Position numbers and translations under genes: made by a program. Of a stretch of DNA of 64,000 bases, positions 1 through 12,200 are shown in pieces. This DNA comes from Hermatobates lingyangjiaoensis (lineage: Eukaryota; Arthropoda; Insecta; Hemiptera; Hermatobatidae), in the NCBI GenBank assembly GCA_026182355.1, contig JAPFBL010000104.1:1605501-1669500 (forward strand), given 5' to 3'. How positions within the stretch are numbered: the first letter of the stretch is position 1; each line of letters begins with the position of its first letter. A model generated the notes under the pieces. It was not told where the DNA came from and made no database searches. It saw only the letters and a program-made list of their open reading frames with translations.

Positions 1-239
1 AAAACCTTCAAATCATCCCTTCATAACGTGTTATTTCTAGCTACAGTATGATTCTGATCTCTTAAAGGGTATGTCTTGTATCCAGATTACAACATTTCTG
101 ATACAATCATAATTCAAAAATGTTAGTTTTTTAAAAAAAAAATCATACAACAATCATACGATTTTTTTTTACTAATGGATTGTGTCATTTCCATGTAACC
201 CAACATTTTAAGGCTCTACAATAAGTACTTTTGGAAAAG

Positions 240-575
240 AAAATGTGTTTAAAAAAACATTTTGCCTAAAAAAGTGACTTTTCCATCATACAATATTGGG
301 TTCAAACAATATACGTTATAGACACATTTTATGCAAATATGAATTATATCTAGGAGTACGTGTAGACTGAAGTGTCTGCAAAATTTTGGATACACACTCA
401 CACACGCACACACACACACACACACACACTCAAAACACACAAAAAAGTCATAGAAAAAATGTAAAAAAAAAGAAAGGAGAAGACTTTAGCTCTTTTACTG
501 AATACATGTAAATCTGTTTAATTCTTGAAATGGAATGTTTCCACGATCGCAATACTTTTTCTTTACAGTAAAGTA
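240..575 (-). repeat. Interspersed repeat R1, copy 1, with (CA)n core
   Basis: Diverged copy of a roughly 300-bp repeat seen at least five more times here (45605-45920, 49285-49575, 56770-56892, 61676-61945, 62518-62798). Shared landmarks, read on this strand's complement: GTGACTTT.CCATCAT near one end, a (CA)n tract in the middle (here 390-430), CATGTAAATCTGTT..ATTCTTGA, then CACGATC..AATACT and CTTTACAGTAAAGT at the other end. No coding potential; the reading frame over the CA tract is an artefact of the dinucleotide repeat. Confidence 0.7.
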
Positions 576-1591
576 TAAAAGATGAAATGCTAAATATTTA
601 AATTTATTAAATTAAATTATTTATGTGTGTTAATTCAAAATGGAACAGGCATGAAGTGAATGCAAAAAATGTTTCATCGTAAAGAAGACTTTATTCTCAG
701 AGAAATCATTTAGTTTATGGTTACTAATTTCATATAATAAATGTTAACCTGAGTTACAAATATATTATATACATCATTTTAGTTTGTACAGGGTTGACAC
801 AAACATTTCACATATTGTTAGATATTAAATTTCACCTACAGTGCGTGTTCACGCGCGGGTGTGTGCGTGGAAGTTAAATAGGATGATATATATTTACAAA
901 TTTATTTAAATTTTAAGTATAGATCTGCATCAGTATAGTTACAATATCAATTATAGTTATACAAATTTGAAAATTATACAAATCAATTAATTTACACTTA
1001 AGTATTAAACTAAGATCATTTGATTACAAAAAGAGGTACAGTTTTCCTCGGGCAACATTTATTGCAGAGGGCATAAAATTCTAGACATTGTTCAGTTTAG
1101 GAATTGTATTCATGAAATAGTTAATGATACCATTATCGCTTATGAAATATCACAACTAGATCGAAGGAATGGATCTGATATTTAAAACTCTCAGTTACTC
1201 TTGAAATTCACATGATGTGTCTTTCTTTGGTTGAAAAACGAATATTGCACCAACCGTAAGATACAAACATATATGGTTGAAATTAAATTTATCTTGAATA
1301 AAAAACGCCTTGTAACATTATACTAAGTAATTAGAAGATAACATATTTATATACTAATGAGTATAGAAACACTTTCATACTTCTATAAGCCAGAAGATTT
1401 GAAAGTCTTGTTCAACTTTCATGTGAATTTGAACTACATTAATTGGCTTAAAGTTGGAGATAAATTATAGTTCTAAATAGATGATGATACTTTATGTAAG
1501 ATTCCATTCAATGGAGATCCATTATTCAAATGTTCCAAACAAGAGGGAATAATTTTATGTTTTTCTAATCCAGAAGATCCGAATTTTTTGT

Positions 1592-1630
<39 letters not shown>

Positions 1631-4334
1631 CCACATAAATTGTCCTAAAATGTTCGTATAATATATTTTAAAATGATTGACACTACTTTTTGTGAAAGCC
1701 ATGATATGTTGTTACACGCACTTTTGGTGGGGGATTTAGTTTTATTTTGGATTAAGAACCTTGAGTGAGTTATAAAATCTTGAATTTTCCTCTTCATTAG
1801 TTGTCGGTTGAAAACAGGAATCAATTGTTTTCAATCTTGAATTATGTTCGATGTGAACGTTCATAGAGTTTAAAGAAACTTTTTATTAATGTGAGGAACA
1901 TCTATAGTTGGCAATTTAGAAGCAGGTTTGTTTGTGCACACACCTCTAAACTAAACCTAGCGTGAATAGGTTTTAATTAAAGAAATGATCATCATGAAGT
2001 AAAAATCCTTCACTGAGAGATAAAAGAGAAAAATTCTTAGATTTCGGTATAGAATGTGAATTCTGCACGAAGTAAGTTGTTAAGTAAAGTTTATCAGTTA
2101 GGTGCTGTTAACATGTGAACAAATTAAATTAGTTTACACTATAAAACTATGAAAACTACTAACAAAAGTTAGTGGTTTAATTGGCCTGTCATCTAGAATA
2201 ATAAAATAATGAATCACTTTAGTTAATGTAGGGCTGGACTGATCAAACAAATTCTAAAAAGTAAACGCGCGAAAGATATCACCCCCGAATCACCAAACTG
2301 ACATCTTTCTCTCAACTTATACAACTGATATTTACTAAGATCTGGTTTTCCAGATTTATTTTATGCTTTATGTATTAACAGCTAATGATAATTTAGTTTT
2401 GATAGTAACTAAGTTATCATTATAATAAAAAAAGACATTAAACTAAGAATATAATATTAGAAAATCAATAAAAAATTACCTTTTTGAATGAACCAATTCT
2501 TCTAAGTTTTAACTACATATCACAGAATAAATAATTCTGTCTCCATATTTTAAAAATAACTGTAATTTTATAAAATATTTACTGTGTTTATGGCATCTTT
2601 AGCTAATTTTTGAATACCTTAAAGAAAGATTTAAAACAATAACATTTTTAGAAAAAATAAAAAAAAACAATTTATGCAAATATAAGATATACATTGGATA
2701 TCAGGGTTATGCAGATAATAGAGTGTTCTCGCTTGTGGTATTCAGGGATAAAACAGAAAATATCTTTCACGAGCGCATAAAAAAATGTAATTAATGTGAG
2801 AAAAATTTATTTTAAAGTAAAAAAATGTTCAGTGATATTGAAAATGTTATTTCACGCCTTAACACTTGATGCTTTTGATAGTTAATTTTTTATTTCTCCA
2901 TGGTGATTGGTAATAAAATATTAATAATAAAGTCTATTTATCAAAACTGATATTTCTCTGGAATATTATAGTTACTATTTGTAAAAAAAAAAAAAAAGAA
3001 ACGTATTATATTCCTGTCTATCGAATCCATTCTAGGAAAACTCGTTCTTGTATAATTTTAGAAAATTAACTCCAATGGATACTGCCTTTTTTTTTATTTT
3101 CCTTTATTTCAGTGAGATCTTCTTACAGTTAGGGGTTTCAATGATCTTTCTTGTTCACAAACAGTTTGGAAATTTACCTCATAACTGGGTATTCAATATT
3201 ATTTTTTTTATATTTCTTAAATATATATAAGCTTCACAAAATATGACGCTGAGAATTTTACATTATTGTGAGACGATTTTGAGATAATTATTGATCTAGT
3301 AAATGAGTCAAAAATAAATGGTGTAACTTTGCCCAAAAAAAAAAAAAAAAAATGGACAGCTACAATGTTATAGATGAGGCGTATTTAGAGAATCTAATTT
3401 GAGAAAATTTAAAGAACCTTTTTGAAAACTTATGGGTAATGTTTAAAAAGCAACTCCATTTTATTTTTGCTAGCAATCAGTGCTATTTGTCTACGATGGG
3501 GTAATTACAAATAGTAGGCCATTGAGTCAATTTAAAGTAGAAATAACATTCATCATATTTTAATTAATATTTTTATAACATACTATTAAAGTATTTTAAG
3601 TAAATAAATTTATTACTCCAAGTATTAAAATTCTTTTGAGATTATGCCTCATTCATCAAATACTCTGTCAAATTTGAAATAATCCCACTAAGTCAAACAA
3701 CACCGATTTGACTATAAAACAAAAATTGTTCTAAAATCTTTCCATTTATTAAATCTTGAACAAGAATAATAATTACAAATTACACTATTACAAACGAAAT
3801 TGAAGAATGGTTGGTTAATGTCAAGAACGTTTGTACATAGCATATTTCGGTTTATGGACTTTATAATTTTGACCAGAATGTGAATATATCTTAATCTTGA
3901 TTTTATTTTTTGAATCAAAAAATCCTAAAATAAAAGATTTACATTTGGAGGCCGCTGTGACTTATTAATTTACTTCATATATATTTATCTGTTAGTCATT
4001 TTTGAAATAATTTATGACATTTCTCATATGAATCTGTAGGACTTGTCGCGGAATGGTAGCCAAAACCTGTTTTAGTTAAAGCTAAAAATATCTTTTTTCT
4101 ATGTTAATCTGACTTAATAAACAATCTTTTCGAATTCAATTATAAGATATCACTAAACTGTTATATACACAATTCCATAATAATAATCAGATCATAAAAC
4201 GCTGTGACAGAAACGCTAGGATTCAGTATAACATTTCATTGTATTCCGCAATATCAGAATAGTTACGAGATAATTAGCAGTTAACATCAATTCCCCAGAG
4301 AGTGGTTAACTAGATTAAACTCTGATTCGGTTAT
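576..4334. other. AT-rich stretch, no gene recognised
   Basis: Contains a (TA)n microsatellite at about 1597-1627 and several homopolymer A/T runs (2983-2997, 3337-3353). Short reading frames at 3048-3230 and 3712-3918 have no recognisable motif, start context or splice pattern. The region lies 3' of the antiporter gene. Confidence 0.5.
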
Positions 4335-4530
4335 ACCTTAGTTTATTTTATATATATACGTAAACTATATTCACAGAGAGAACACAAAAAGGAAAGAGAA
4401 TCTCACTATTATATTTCGATGGCCTCGTCATCAGGTAGATAGAAGCGAATCGCTCCAAAGATTGGTAACGACTACCGGAAATCTTTGGAGCGATTTGTGT
4501 TTTCTCTGTGCGAATATAGTTTATTTAGTT
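4335..4530. mobile_element. PLE terminal unit, family A, folded copy
   Basis: An imperfect inverted repeat: the outer arms AAACTATATTCACAGAGAG and the complementary CTCTGTGCGAATATAGTTT, the inner arms AATCGCTCCAAAG and CTTTGGAGCGATT. On the minus strand at 4434-4414 it carries CTGATGA, a short hairpin and GAAA, the PLE terminal motif described for the other units. The unit abuts a short TATATATA run. Same family as 5030-5310, 16245-16370, 54100-54405 and 57916-58540. Confidence 0.65.
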
Positions 4531-5024
4531 CGTGGAACCGTTTCATTAAATTGGTGTATATATCATTATTTCTTTGTATAGTGGTATGATTTGTACACAG
4601 ATAAATATTGTTCTTTCATCAAAATTATTTTTAGGACCCGTTATGCAGAAAGATGTATAACATTCTTCTTTTAAATGTATATTGTTATTATATAAATTGA
4701 ATGAAATGCAAGCAGGATATAACGTCCCTACAACAAAATATTTTATTTTTGCGTCTTATTGTAATAAATTCAATGATTAATCATTACAAGCCTTAATTAT
4801 TAAACCATTAGAATATATATATCGAATTACACAAAAATAAAATATATAAAGAACTGGTACAATGCATTTCAATATTTAGAAAAATCGTTTTAATCAATTT
4901 GTCAAAATACCGAAGAAGTTATGTCAGTTATTTCATGTATTATTTCTGTGTAATTTGATGTGCTATCTTCGTGGATCATTTCTTTTTTGTAATTATTTTG
5001 TATATTATTTTTTATATATATAAA

Positions 5025-5312
5025 TTAAATTCACAGAAAGGACACACATAAAAGTGATAAATACCCACTACATTTTGACTAAGTCGTCATCAGGTAGAGG
5101 GATGCGAGTCGCTCCCTCCAAGAATCTAAGAATGTTGTTACAACATGGGGCGACACTTGTAACTTATTGGAAGTGACAGCCATCAGTTGTCTTCAGAGCG
5201 TCTCACATCTTTCTACTTGATGACGAGGCAATGGAGATATAGTAATGAGTTTTTCTGATCTCTTTTATATGTGTTCATACTGTAATTAAAGTTTATATAG
5301 TTCGAAGATTCG
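5025..5312. mobile_element. PLE terminal units, family A, head-to-head pair
   Basis: Two diverged arms face each other: the left arm carries GTCGTCATCAGGTAGAGGGA (5087-5106, minus orientation) and the right arm CTACTTGATGACGAGGC (5214-5230, plus orientation). Outer sequences CACAGAAAGGACACACAT and ATATGTGTTCATACTGTAATT also correspond. The GAAA of the motif is degraded in both arms. The pair lies just beyond the stop codon of the antiporter gene. Confidence 0.6.
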
Positions 5313-5313
5313 T

Positions 5314-5319
5314 TTTATT
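5314..5319 (-). promoter_or_regulatory. Possible polyadenylation signal for the antiporter gene
   Basis: The reverse complement reads AATAAA about 225 nt beyond the stop codon at 5543. It lies at the edge of a PLE family-A remnant, so the 3' end of the host mRNA may have been taken over by transposon sequence. This is inference from position only. Confidence 0.3.
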
Positions 5320-5542
5320 TAATCGCTTAATTATATATTTTATGGTTACCTGAATGCTTTTAAAGGCAGGCAAAAAATATAGGACAAGTATTAGAGTTGC
5401 GGTTTGAGCATAATATTTCTGTGATGTGTCACCAATGTTGGTTAACAATGTAGATGCGTGTTATAAAATAGAACATCCTTCATTTTGACACCACATTGCG
5501 CTATGGTTGAATAGAACAGATCATTAAGGTGTTTAGAAAGAG

Positions 5543-5881
5543 TCAGACTGGGACATTAGAAGCTGACTTCTGCGACACAATACTGTTCTTTCTTGAAGAG
5601 GATACATCTTTCTCACTGTCCTCCTCGTCGTCTTCATCGTCCTGGTTAATAATTGAAATATCACGCAAAGACGGTCTTGTTGACTTGCGCCAGTTTTGTG
5701 GAGGTGGGTCATACTTGGTCAGGAGTTTGGGACCAGTCAATGTGATGAGGATAGCTCCCACCGGCGCTGTCATTAGTATGGACATCACACAAAAGATGAG
5801 GACGACGGAGGCGTGCTCTGTCTCAATCTGGGGTCCTCCGACCTCGCGTACCAGCTCAAGAACGACAGGTCCTAAGGCGGC
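5543..5881 (-). CDS. NHA/SLC9B-type Na+/H+ antiporter, last exon with stop
   Basis: Terminal exon of 339 nt encoding 112 residues and TGA (5545-5543). The acceptor is TTTTTGTTGCAG just above 5881. The peptide starts AALGPVVLELVREVGG, then has a hydrophobic helix with the family signature SILMTAPVGAILITLTGPKLL (residues about 34-54), matching the last membrane helix of NHA/SLC9B proteins. A cytoplasmic tail of about 58 residues follows, with a dense acidic run (DDEDDEEDSEKD), a Ser-rich basic stretch and the terminus SNVPV. An alternative reading of the opposite strand over the same bases (5529-5915) is a shadow. No typical polyadenylation signal is seen immediately after the stop; the first AATAAA is in a PLE remnant at 5319-5314. 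Confidence 0.88.
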   Translation of the reverse strand, partial: AALGPVVLELVREVGGPQIETEHASVVLIFCVMSILMTAPVGAILITLTGPKLLTKYDPPPQNWRKSTRPSLRDISIINQDDEDDEEDSEKDVSSSRKNSIVSQKSASNVPV

Positions 5882-6130
5882 CTGCAACAAAAATCAATTC
5901 TATTGTATTCAATAGTTCAAATAGTAGATTCACCGTAATGAAACAAGGCCATTATATCTACACAAAGCAGTCCGGGAACAATCCAGCAGCATTATATATA
6001 AACATTAATGACAAGAATAATGTAGATCTAGAGAAGACATCATATGGTAGAGATATTACGATAAACATTCGTGACTCTACAATTAATGAAACCAATACAA
6101 ATACAGTAAAAAATATAATAGTCATAAGAT

Positions 6131-6180
6131 GAGTACCGCTTGTTATGGTTGAAAGATCTAAGGCTTTTTTCCCCATTTCC
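6131..6180 (+). mobile_element. PLE family D terminal fragment
   Basis: Short fragment with ACCGCTTGTTATGGTTGAAA followed by GATCTAAGGC and a T/C-rich tail, matching the family D termini at 41007-41115, 52663-52760 and 53134-53240. It ends at a (TA)n tract (6184-6194), directly against the next palindrome. Confidence 0.6.
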
Positions 6181-6194
6181 CCATATATATATAT

Positions 6195-6500
6195 GATTGG
6201 TTATACACGACTGAATATTGTCGGTCGATGATCTTCTTCTCCAACTTTTCAAGTTTGCGAAAAATTAATTTTTCGTTGTGAGAACAACGGTTCAGGGAAT
6301 GAATTCTTCTTGTCGACGCGTTTCGACTGTCTGCTGCAGTCATTTTCAAGACACACTGCAGCAGACAGTCGAAACGCGTCGACAAGAAGAATTCATTCCC
6401 TGAACCGTTGTTCTCACAACGAAAAATTAATTTTTCGCAAACTTGAAAAGTTGGCGAAGAAGATCATCGACCGACAATATTCAGTCGTGTATAACCAATC
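6195..6500. repeat. Near-perfect coding palindrome, PLE 5' region (146-bp arms)
   Basis: Arms 6195-6340 and 6355-6500 are inverted copies with one mismatch seen by eye, separated by 14 bp. Each arm reads GACAGTCGAAACGCGTCGAC, a PLE-type terminal motif, then enters an open frame outwards. Because of the palindrome the same peptide is encoded on both strands. Confidence 0.85.
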
Positions 6501-6558
6501 ATGTATAAAAGAAGGACTGCTACCGAAGTACACTAATATATATATATATATACTTTAA
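6373..6558 (+). pseudogene. PLE ORF N-terminal fragment
   Basis: Open frame following the terminal motif in the right arm of the palindrome. It contains LIFRKLEKLAKKIIDRQYSV and then CIKEGLLPKYTNIY, ending in a (TA)n tract. The same C-I-K-E-G-L-L-P-x-Y-T block occurs in the family F fragment near 54.47 kb, where it is preceded by the similar LARKYEKLLKKK. I read this as the start of a Penelope-like polyprotein, upstream of the reverse transcriptase. No stop or RT motif is reached. The mirror copy is on the minus strand from 6322 down. Function rests on the shared motif and on the terminal structure, not on a database match. Confidence 0.55.
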
Positions 6559-6828
6559 CACATAGAAAAGAACACAGAAAGACACTACAGAACTCACTTC
6601 GATATTTCGACATCCGTCGTCATCGGGAAGAAGTGCGAAGTACTCGCGTTGAGAAGCAAACTGCTACTGGCCACCAGAGTAACTCGTGGAACCACCGCAA
6701 TGCTGCTCCCCAGCGGAGGAGAGGAAAAATAGAAATCCCTCCAATATTTGTTTAGAAAACAAGATAAAAAATATATATATAAAAAAAATATATATATATA
6801 AAATACGAAATTATAATAATAAAACATA

Positions 6829-6870
<42 letters not shown>

Positions 6871-7090
6871 TAAAAAATAATATAAAAAAAAAAATACGGT
6901 ACAGGTTGAGACCAGGAGGAGAACGAGCCCCAAGGAGGCATATGAATGCCTCTTCGGAAACTCTAAGGGTGACATGGGAATTAGACTCGGGGATTTGTTT
7001 GAGGATTTGTACCCTGAAACAATCATTGAAAGGGAGGTCATGGGAATTAGCATGGATAGCTATGGGTAGGTCTCTGCGCTACTAACAGTA
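6537..7090 (-). mobile_element. PLE family E, 3' end with endonuclease remnant
   Basis: Minus-strand order: EN C-terminal remnant (about 7070-6900), AT-rich 3' region with a (TAA)n expansion (6831-6866), a conserved GC-rich block, then the terminal motif CGATGACGACGGATGTCGAAA (6625-6605) and the end at the (TA)n tract (6537-6554). Near-identical terminal sequence recurs at 57022-57381 and, more diverged, at 30571-30690. Confidence 0.75.
6902..7073 (-). pseudogene. PLE GIY-YIG endonuclease C-terminal fragment (family E)
   Basis: The minus-strand translation contains IAIHANSHDLPFNDCFRVQ, then VTLRVSEEAFICLLGA and RSPPGLNLYR before the AT-rich 3' region. The last half of the PLE endonuclease domain has this layout: a His-rich segment, a central strand, the catalytic Glu (in SEEAF) and a final P..LN motif. 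The GIY and YIG strands are absent, so the fragment is 5'-truncated at the (TA)n tract near 7090. Closely similar to the fragments at 34.5-34.9 kb and 57.3 kb. Not functional alone. Confidence 0.7.
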
Positions 7091-7094
7091 TATA

Positions 7095-7460
7095 TATATA
7101 TTAGTTGTATTAAAATCAATTGACTTGATTGCACATGCCTTATTCTTATTGAGCTTTTCAAATCTCCTGGCTAAGTTTCTTTCTTCAAGGTTGAGTTCAT
7201 GTATAATATGATCAAAGCTACTGTTAGACATCACTATTTATTATAAGTTCCAATTATTCTAAATAAGATGAATTAAATTAACCTAAATTATTAACATGTT
7301 TCGGTTATCTTCAACTATCTTCAGAATTTTCTGATATTGTTATCTACCAAACAGGTATGTAAACATAATAGAAAGGAAAAATTACACTAAAGTTAAGCTT
7401 GGTTACAGTATTGTTTCAAAAGTTATAAAAATGATTGTGAAAAATTAAAAAACCAAACAG
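7095..7460 (-). mobile_element. PLE family F fragment
   Basis: On the minus strand, CTGAAGATAGTTGAAGATAA then CCGAAACATGTTA (7324-7290) corresponds to the family F motif CTGATGATGGCTGG..ACCGAAACATGTC at 54720-54760. Further along, 7210-7100 can be read as HELNLEERNLARRFEKLNKN, matching the PLE N-terminal coding block of family F (DDLKLARKYEKLLKKK). The fragment ends near the (TA)n run at 7090-7100. Confidence 0.6.
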
Positions 7461-7911
7461 ATTATGATAGGTGGGTTAATTAATTTTTGGATGTTTTTTT
7501 CATTTTTCACAATCATTTTTCAGTTTTTTATTTATTTTTTATTATTTATTTTGTATTGTTAAATTTTATTGGTATATTTTTTAAATTAGCTATATTGTCA
7601 CAAGTTTCCTCCTGGTTAACTTTCGTGTTATCTTCTTCTTTCTTTCTTTCTTTGTTCTCTTATGACATAAAGTAAAAGCCCTCATAGCATTTATTTCTTT
7701 TGTTTTCCTTTTTCCTTGTGGCTTGGACTTTATTGATTGCATCATTTGCTTAATTGTGATTTTTCATATATATATTTAGATTGAGATACTTGAAATCTAG
7801 TTTACCTTAAAATTAGACTTCTATGCTATTTGTAGGTATTAAACATTCAGCTACACCTAGGCAGTTAAAAAAATCATCAGAAAGGAGAAGATATAAAAAA
7901 AATTTTAATCG
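7461..7911. other. T-rich intronic stretch, no gene
   Basis: Pyrimidine-rich sequence with AGCTATATTGTCACAAGTTT and CCTCCTGGTTAACTTTC (7590-7625), also found in the tandem repeat at 31250-31770. The 62-residue frame here is low-complexity and not supported as a gene. Confidence 0.45.
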
Positions 7912-9224
7912 TTCTGGAAACAACGAAATACAGGGAAGGGAATCTGTAAACGGAATAGTTTGGAGTAGATTGAAAAAAAAAATGAAGAATAGATGAAGAG
8001 AATGGCAGATAAATAGCGGGTAGGATCATATTTTACCTTCTAAAAAAAAAACTAATTCCAATTGAGATTATGTCAAAAGGTACTAATACTGGCATATTGA
8101 GAAGGAAGATACTTCTGCCTAAATATATGTAAAGTATCCTAGATCAAATTGTTTTCATCTGTAACTACTACTTATTGCAACATGCCATTAGACATCATAT
8201 GAAATAGATGCCAGAACTCTGTATCTAAGTGAAGTGGAAATCTTTGATCGCATTTAATACTGAGAATTAATGTACCTTGACGCGAATAATATTTAGTGTA
8301 TGTATAGATTATTAGCAGTGAAAGGCGTAAATCTCTCTAAATTAATTGAGGCATATCAACCCTTGAAGAAATGATGTATATTGTGCAAACCATACATACA
8401 ACAAATAGAGGTAAAAAATAATCCTTTAAAGACACTTTGTAAACTCTGAATAGTTCTGACATGGATAGTCTGACTCGAGTACTGAAGAATATTGTAATAT
8501 ACTGAATCAAAGAGTTAAACTCCAATTTGTAGTATTCATCCTCTTATTTACGAATAACTTAATAATAATGTATTCACTTACAGTAGCAACTGTAAAGGTT
8601 TCAAATGATAACACGTGTATCATTCGCAATGTGCCATTTTATCTAAACATTTATAAAACATTGTCTTGATAAATCAGTATGCCATTTGTTTTTTAAACAG
8701 GTTTAAATATTTTAAACAGGTAAAAATATGTGGGTACCTGGAAACAACGAAATACAGGGAAGGGAATCTGTAAACGGAATAGTTTGGAGTAGATTGAAAA
8801 ACAAATGAAGAATAGATGAAGAGGATGGCAGATAAATAGCGGGTAGATCAATTTAACTTAAAAAAAAAAAAACTAATTCCAATTGAGATTTGTAAAAATA
8901 TACTGCATATTGAAAGGAAGAATTTCTAAATATATGTAAAGTATCTAATCACAAGTTTTTTCTCTGAACTACTACTTATGCAACATGCCATTAACATCAT
9001 ATGAATAATGCAGACTCTGTATCTAAGTGAAGTGGAAATCTTTGATCGCATTTAATCTGAGAATTAATGTACCTTGACGCGAATAATATTTAGTGTATGT
9101 ATAGATTTTACAGGAGGCGTAAATCTCTCTAAATTAATTGAGGCAATCACCTTGAAGAAATGATTTTTGGCAAACCATACATACAACAAATAGAGGTAAA
9201 AAATAATCCTTTAAAGACACTTTG
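7912..9224. repeat. Direct duplication, about 0.5 kb, second copy deletion-rich
   Basis: Copy 1 (7912-8440) and copy 2 (8741-9224) both begin GGAAACAACGAAATACAGGG and end ATCCTTTAAAGACACTTTG. Copy 2 lacks many single bases and short strings relative to copy 1, while substitutions are few. The unique spacer is 8441-8740. The pattern resembles uncorrected long-read errors or a collapsed haplotype more than normal sequence divergence. Confidence 0.75.
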
Positions 9225-12200
9225 AAGTTGAATAATGACATTAAAATCCACAGCTGATAAAGATATCGAAAAAGGGAAGCTATGGTAGATAAGGCAGCGC
9301 TGCGCACTACCTAGTTCCATGAGTCTCAGACCCTATCAGCCACAGTAGAGTTTAGTAATAACAACCTGTCTGACTGTTCTAAATCAATGATTTAAATTTT
9401 TTTATAACTGAATAAATGTTTATAGCTAGATATAAAGAAAACATGAAATTTATTTTTATTTTTTTGGATAATAGTTTACCAAAGGGTATATTATAACTAA
9501 ATCATAATAGTAACATTAAAATAAATCAAAAACTCAATTGATTATCGAATTATTAATTACTATGATTACTTATCGTAATACTCAGTCCACTCTACTCCAG
9601 ATCATTGTGTTATGTGTTTAAGATATTCTTAACTGCGGCAGATATTCATGAATATCTAAGTTGGTATGTAAAGGGACTAAAAATAACTTACAAACAAATG
9701 TTTTATTAGAGTTTTAACAAAATGAAAAACATTAGGAATATAATAAATTAATCTTATCCATAACAATAAGATCTGATTAACGCCCATTTATACGTCATTA
9801 TTATCATGTACCATTCTAGATGACAAGACAAGTAACCCAGTATGTGGATGATAAAAACGTCTTTAATAGTATTAGTATTTCCTTACAATTAAATTTAAAT
9901 ATTTAAATATATAATTTTTACCATTTTTATTCATGCCTAAGAAATCGTGCCGAAATTCTCGAAATATATGTAATTAATCAAATTACGATTAAAAGAAGAT
10001 TGATTGTGACATAATATATAATGATAAAAATCAAAAGTAAGAAACAGGTGTCACGGTAATTAGTTTAGTCATTGCTATGTAACATTGTTGTAATAATTTA
10101 TTTTACTGAAGTCTAGCGAACAATGCTGAGCTTAATATAAAGATTGATGCAATGTATTTATAATAAAGGAAGCCTGGCCTGAATACATATGGAAGAAGGG
10201 TGCCTGCTATTGTCATAAACCCTTTGTTAAAAGTTGAGTATCTGTTCGTACTTATCCATTCATATTTCCTCATTAATGAGTAATCCAGTCAGCTAATAAC
10301 CCTCCAAACTTGCTTCCTTAAAGGCTTTATAGATCATATTGATTTGTGTTGAAATTATCATTGTTGAAGAATAAACTCAACTCTGATATTAAAAATCTTA
10401 TTCGTGTACAATTAATGATTCACAATAATGTTGTGACGAAGAAAACCTCCCTTTTTCCCCTTTGTGTTATTTTTTATATCTCATGCCTTCCCCTAAGAAG
10501 GAGATTAAGCCTTAGGGATAAGCCTTCCCTATGAGCTGGATACTAATACAGCTCCTTCAATCCCTCAACCCTTCGTGTACCAACATTTGCATTCCATTTT
10601 TCTCTTCTGATATTTTTAGATCATCACCTTCCTCATCCCAGAACTTTTGTTTCCTCATTTATGACCCATTATTCCCGTTGTCATTAGCTGTTGATCTCCT
10701 TTCTTCAATCTATATAAGGTCTTCTTCACCATTCTTTCTCTTTTGAACTTTGTACCATCTTTGTTTATTTTCTAATTGATTTATTTGGCAATCTTCCTCT
10801 TTGTAGCTCCCCGTCTTTATCTATTGCTCTCTATTTCTCCTCATAACACTTTCTCTCTCTCTTCCTCTCTCTAGAGGTAGAGTAGGTTCAAAATCGCTCA
10901 ACCTATGAATTCATGTCTCTTCTCTCTCTTCAAATCTTATTACTTTACAGTAAGAAGTTTTGTATTGAAATAGGCATGTTATAAATCTATTCATTTTTAA
11001 TATTTCTATTCATATTTCATAAAATCAGTAAATCTTTTTTATTTAAAGAACTTCTTCTATTAAAACATTCAAATTTGACCTGCAGCATTTATCTAACATA
11101 AGGAAGTTAGAAAAAATATTACAAGAAAATTTCAGGTCATCAGAGGAGTCAATGTAACATGAACAACGTAAAACTTAATTTCTAAGAATGCTTACCTGTT
11201 CTGCTTGTTAGTTTTACCTACATTTACTTTAAAAATTCGCATAAAAATCAGATTTTTCAAATTTAGAAATATTTTTAATAAAATCTGAGGTACTTCAAAC
11301 AGTTTTAATTTTATAGGTGTAAATGCACCCAAATATCAGAGTTCCGAAAGTCATAAAAATCCAGGGGAGACACTGATGAAATCAGAAGATATTTTTTTGT
11401 AATCACTCATGTGTCTTATCATACGTAGAAAAGAGTGATAATAGTATAAACTAAGTCAATATTAAATCATAATTATAATAAGCGACCAACACATGGAAAC
11501 ATTAATATCAATCTTGATGTTTTATTGTTTATCTCAAAAGGACCTATAATGTTACTTTATGAAGAATATTTAAATGCAGTATTATTAAAAGTGTGGAAAC
11601 GAATGCTATTGACAAAAAAAAATTGTATAAAAATTGAATCATATCTCTTATCTTAGTAGACACAACTAAATTTATAAAATGGTTTGGATGGATCTTTAAG
11701 TTTCACAAAAATGGAAGTTTTGACTGATGGTTGACTCAAGAATGACAACAAACTGAAGATAACCAGAACTAATATTGCTCTAAAATACAAGCAAGAGACT
11801 TGAAAAATCTTCTAGGTTTCGTGTTGGAGAGAAAATTCTCACTGGAACAGAGGCATGAAAGTGTTAAAATAGACAAAAATGTGAAGCCTGTAAAGTTACG
11901 AGAAGCCTAGAAGTAAAGAAGAAGGCCAGAAGTGGTAAGGTTTGTTCTCATTGTCTCAAAGCACAATAGAAATGAATACAAAAGAAAGGCTTTATAGCCA
12001 ACAATAAAGCTAGGCGAATAAAAATTATATGTATAATAAAACATTATTCTCACAAATATAAACAAATAAAACCTGAAGTCAATTTCGATTATTGCAGCTT
12101 TTGCGAAGACAAACAGTTATATTCAAAACTACTTGACAAGATACAATATTGAACGAATAATCAAGAGAACACTTTAAAATGATGATCCCAATGGAGCTGT

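Noticed and set aside
249..440. 63-codon frame rich in Cys/Val (minus)
   Set aside because: Translation of the (CA)n microsatellite inside repeat R1. The same applies to 45578-45895 and 45646-45837.
5529..5915. 128-codon frame on the plus strand
   Set aside because: Exact antisense of the terminal antiporter exon, which has family motifs and a splice acceptor on the minus strand.
6594..6941. 115-codon frame with poly-Leu (minus)
   Set aside because: Follows a (TAA)n/(TA)n tract in a PLE 3' region; only part of the underlying DNA is old coding sequence, in another frame.
10346..10746. Two short plus-strand frames
   Set aside because: Low-complexity pyrimidine-rich sequence; no motif, signal peptide pattern or splice evidence.
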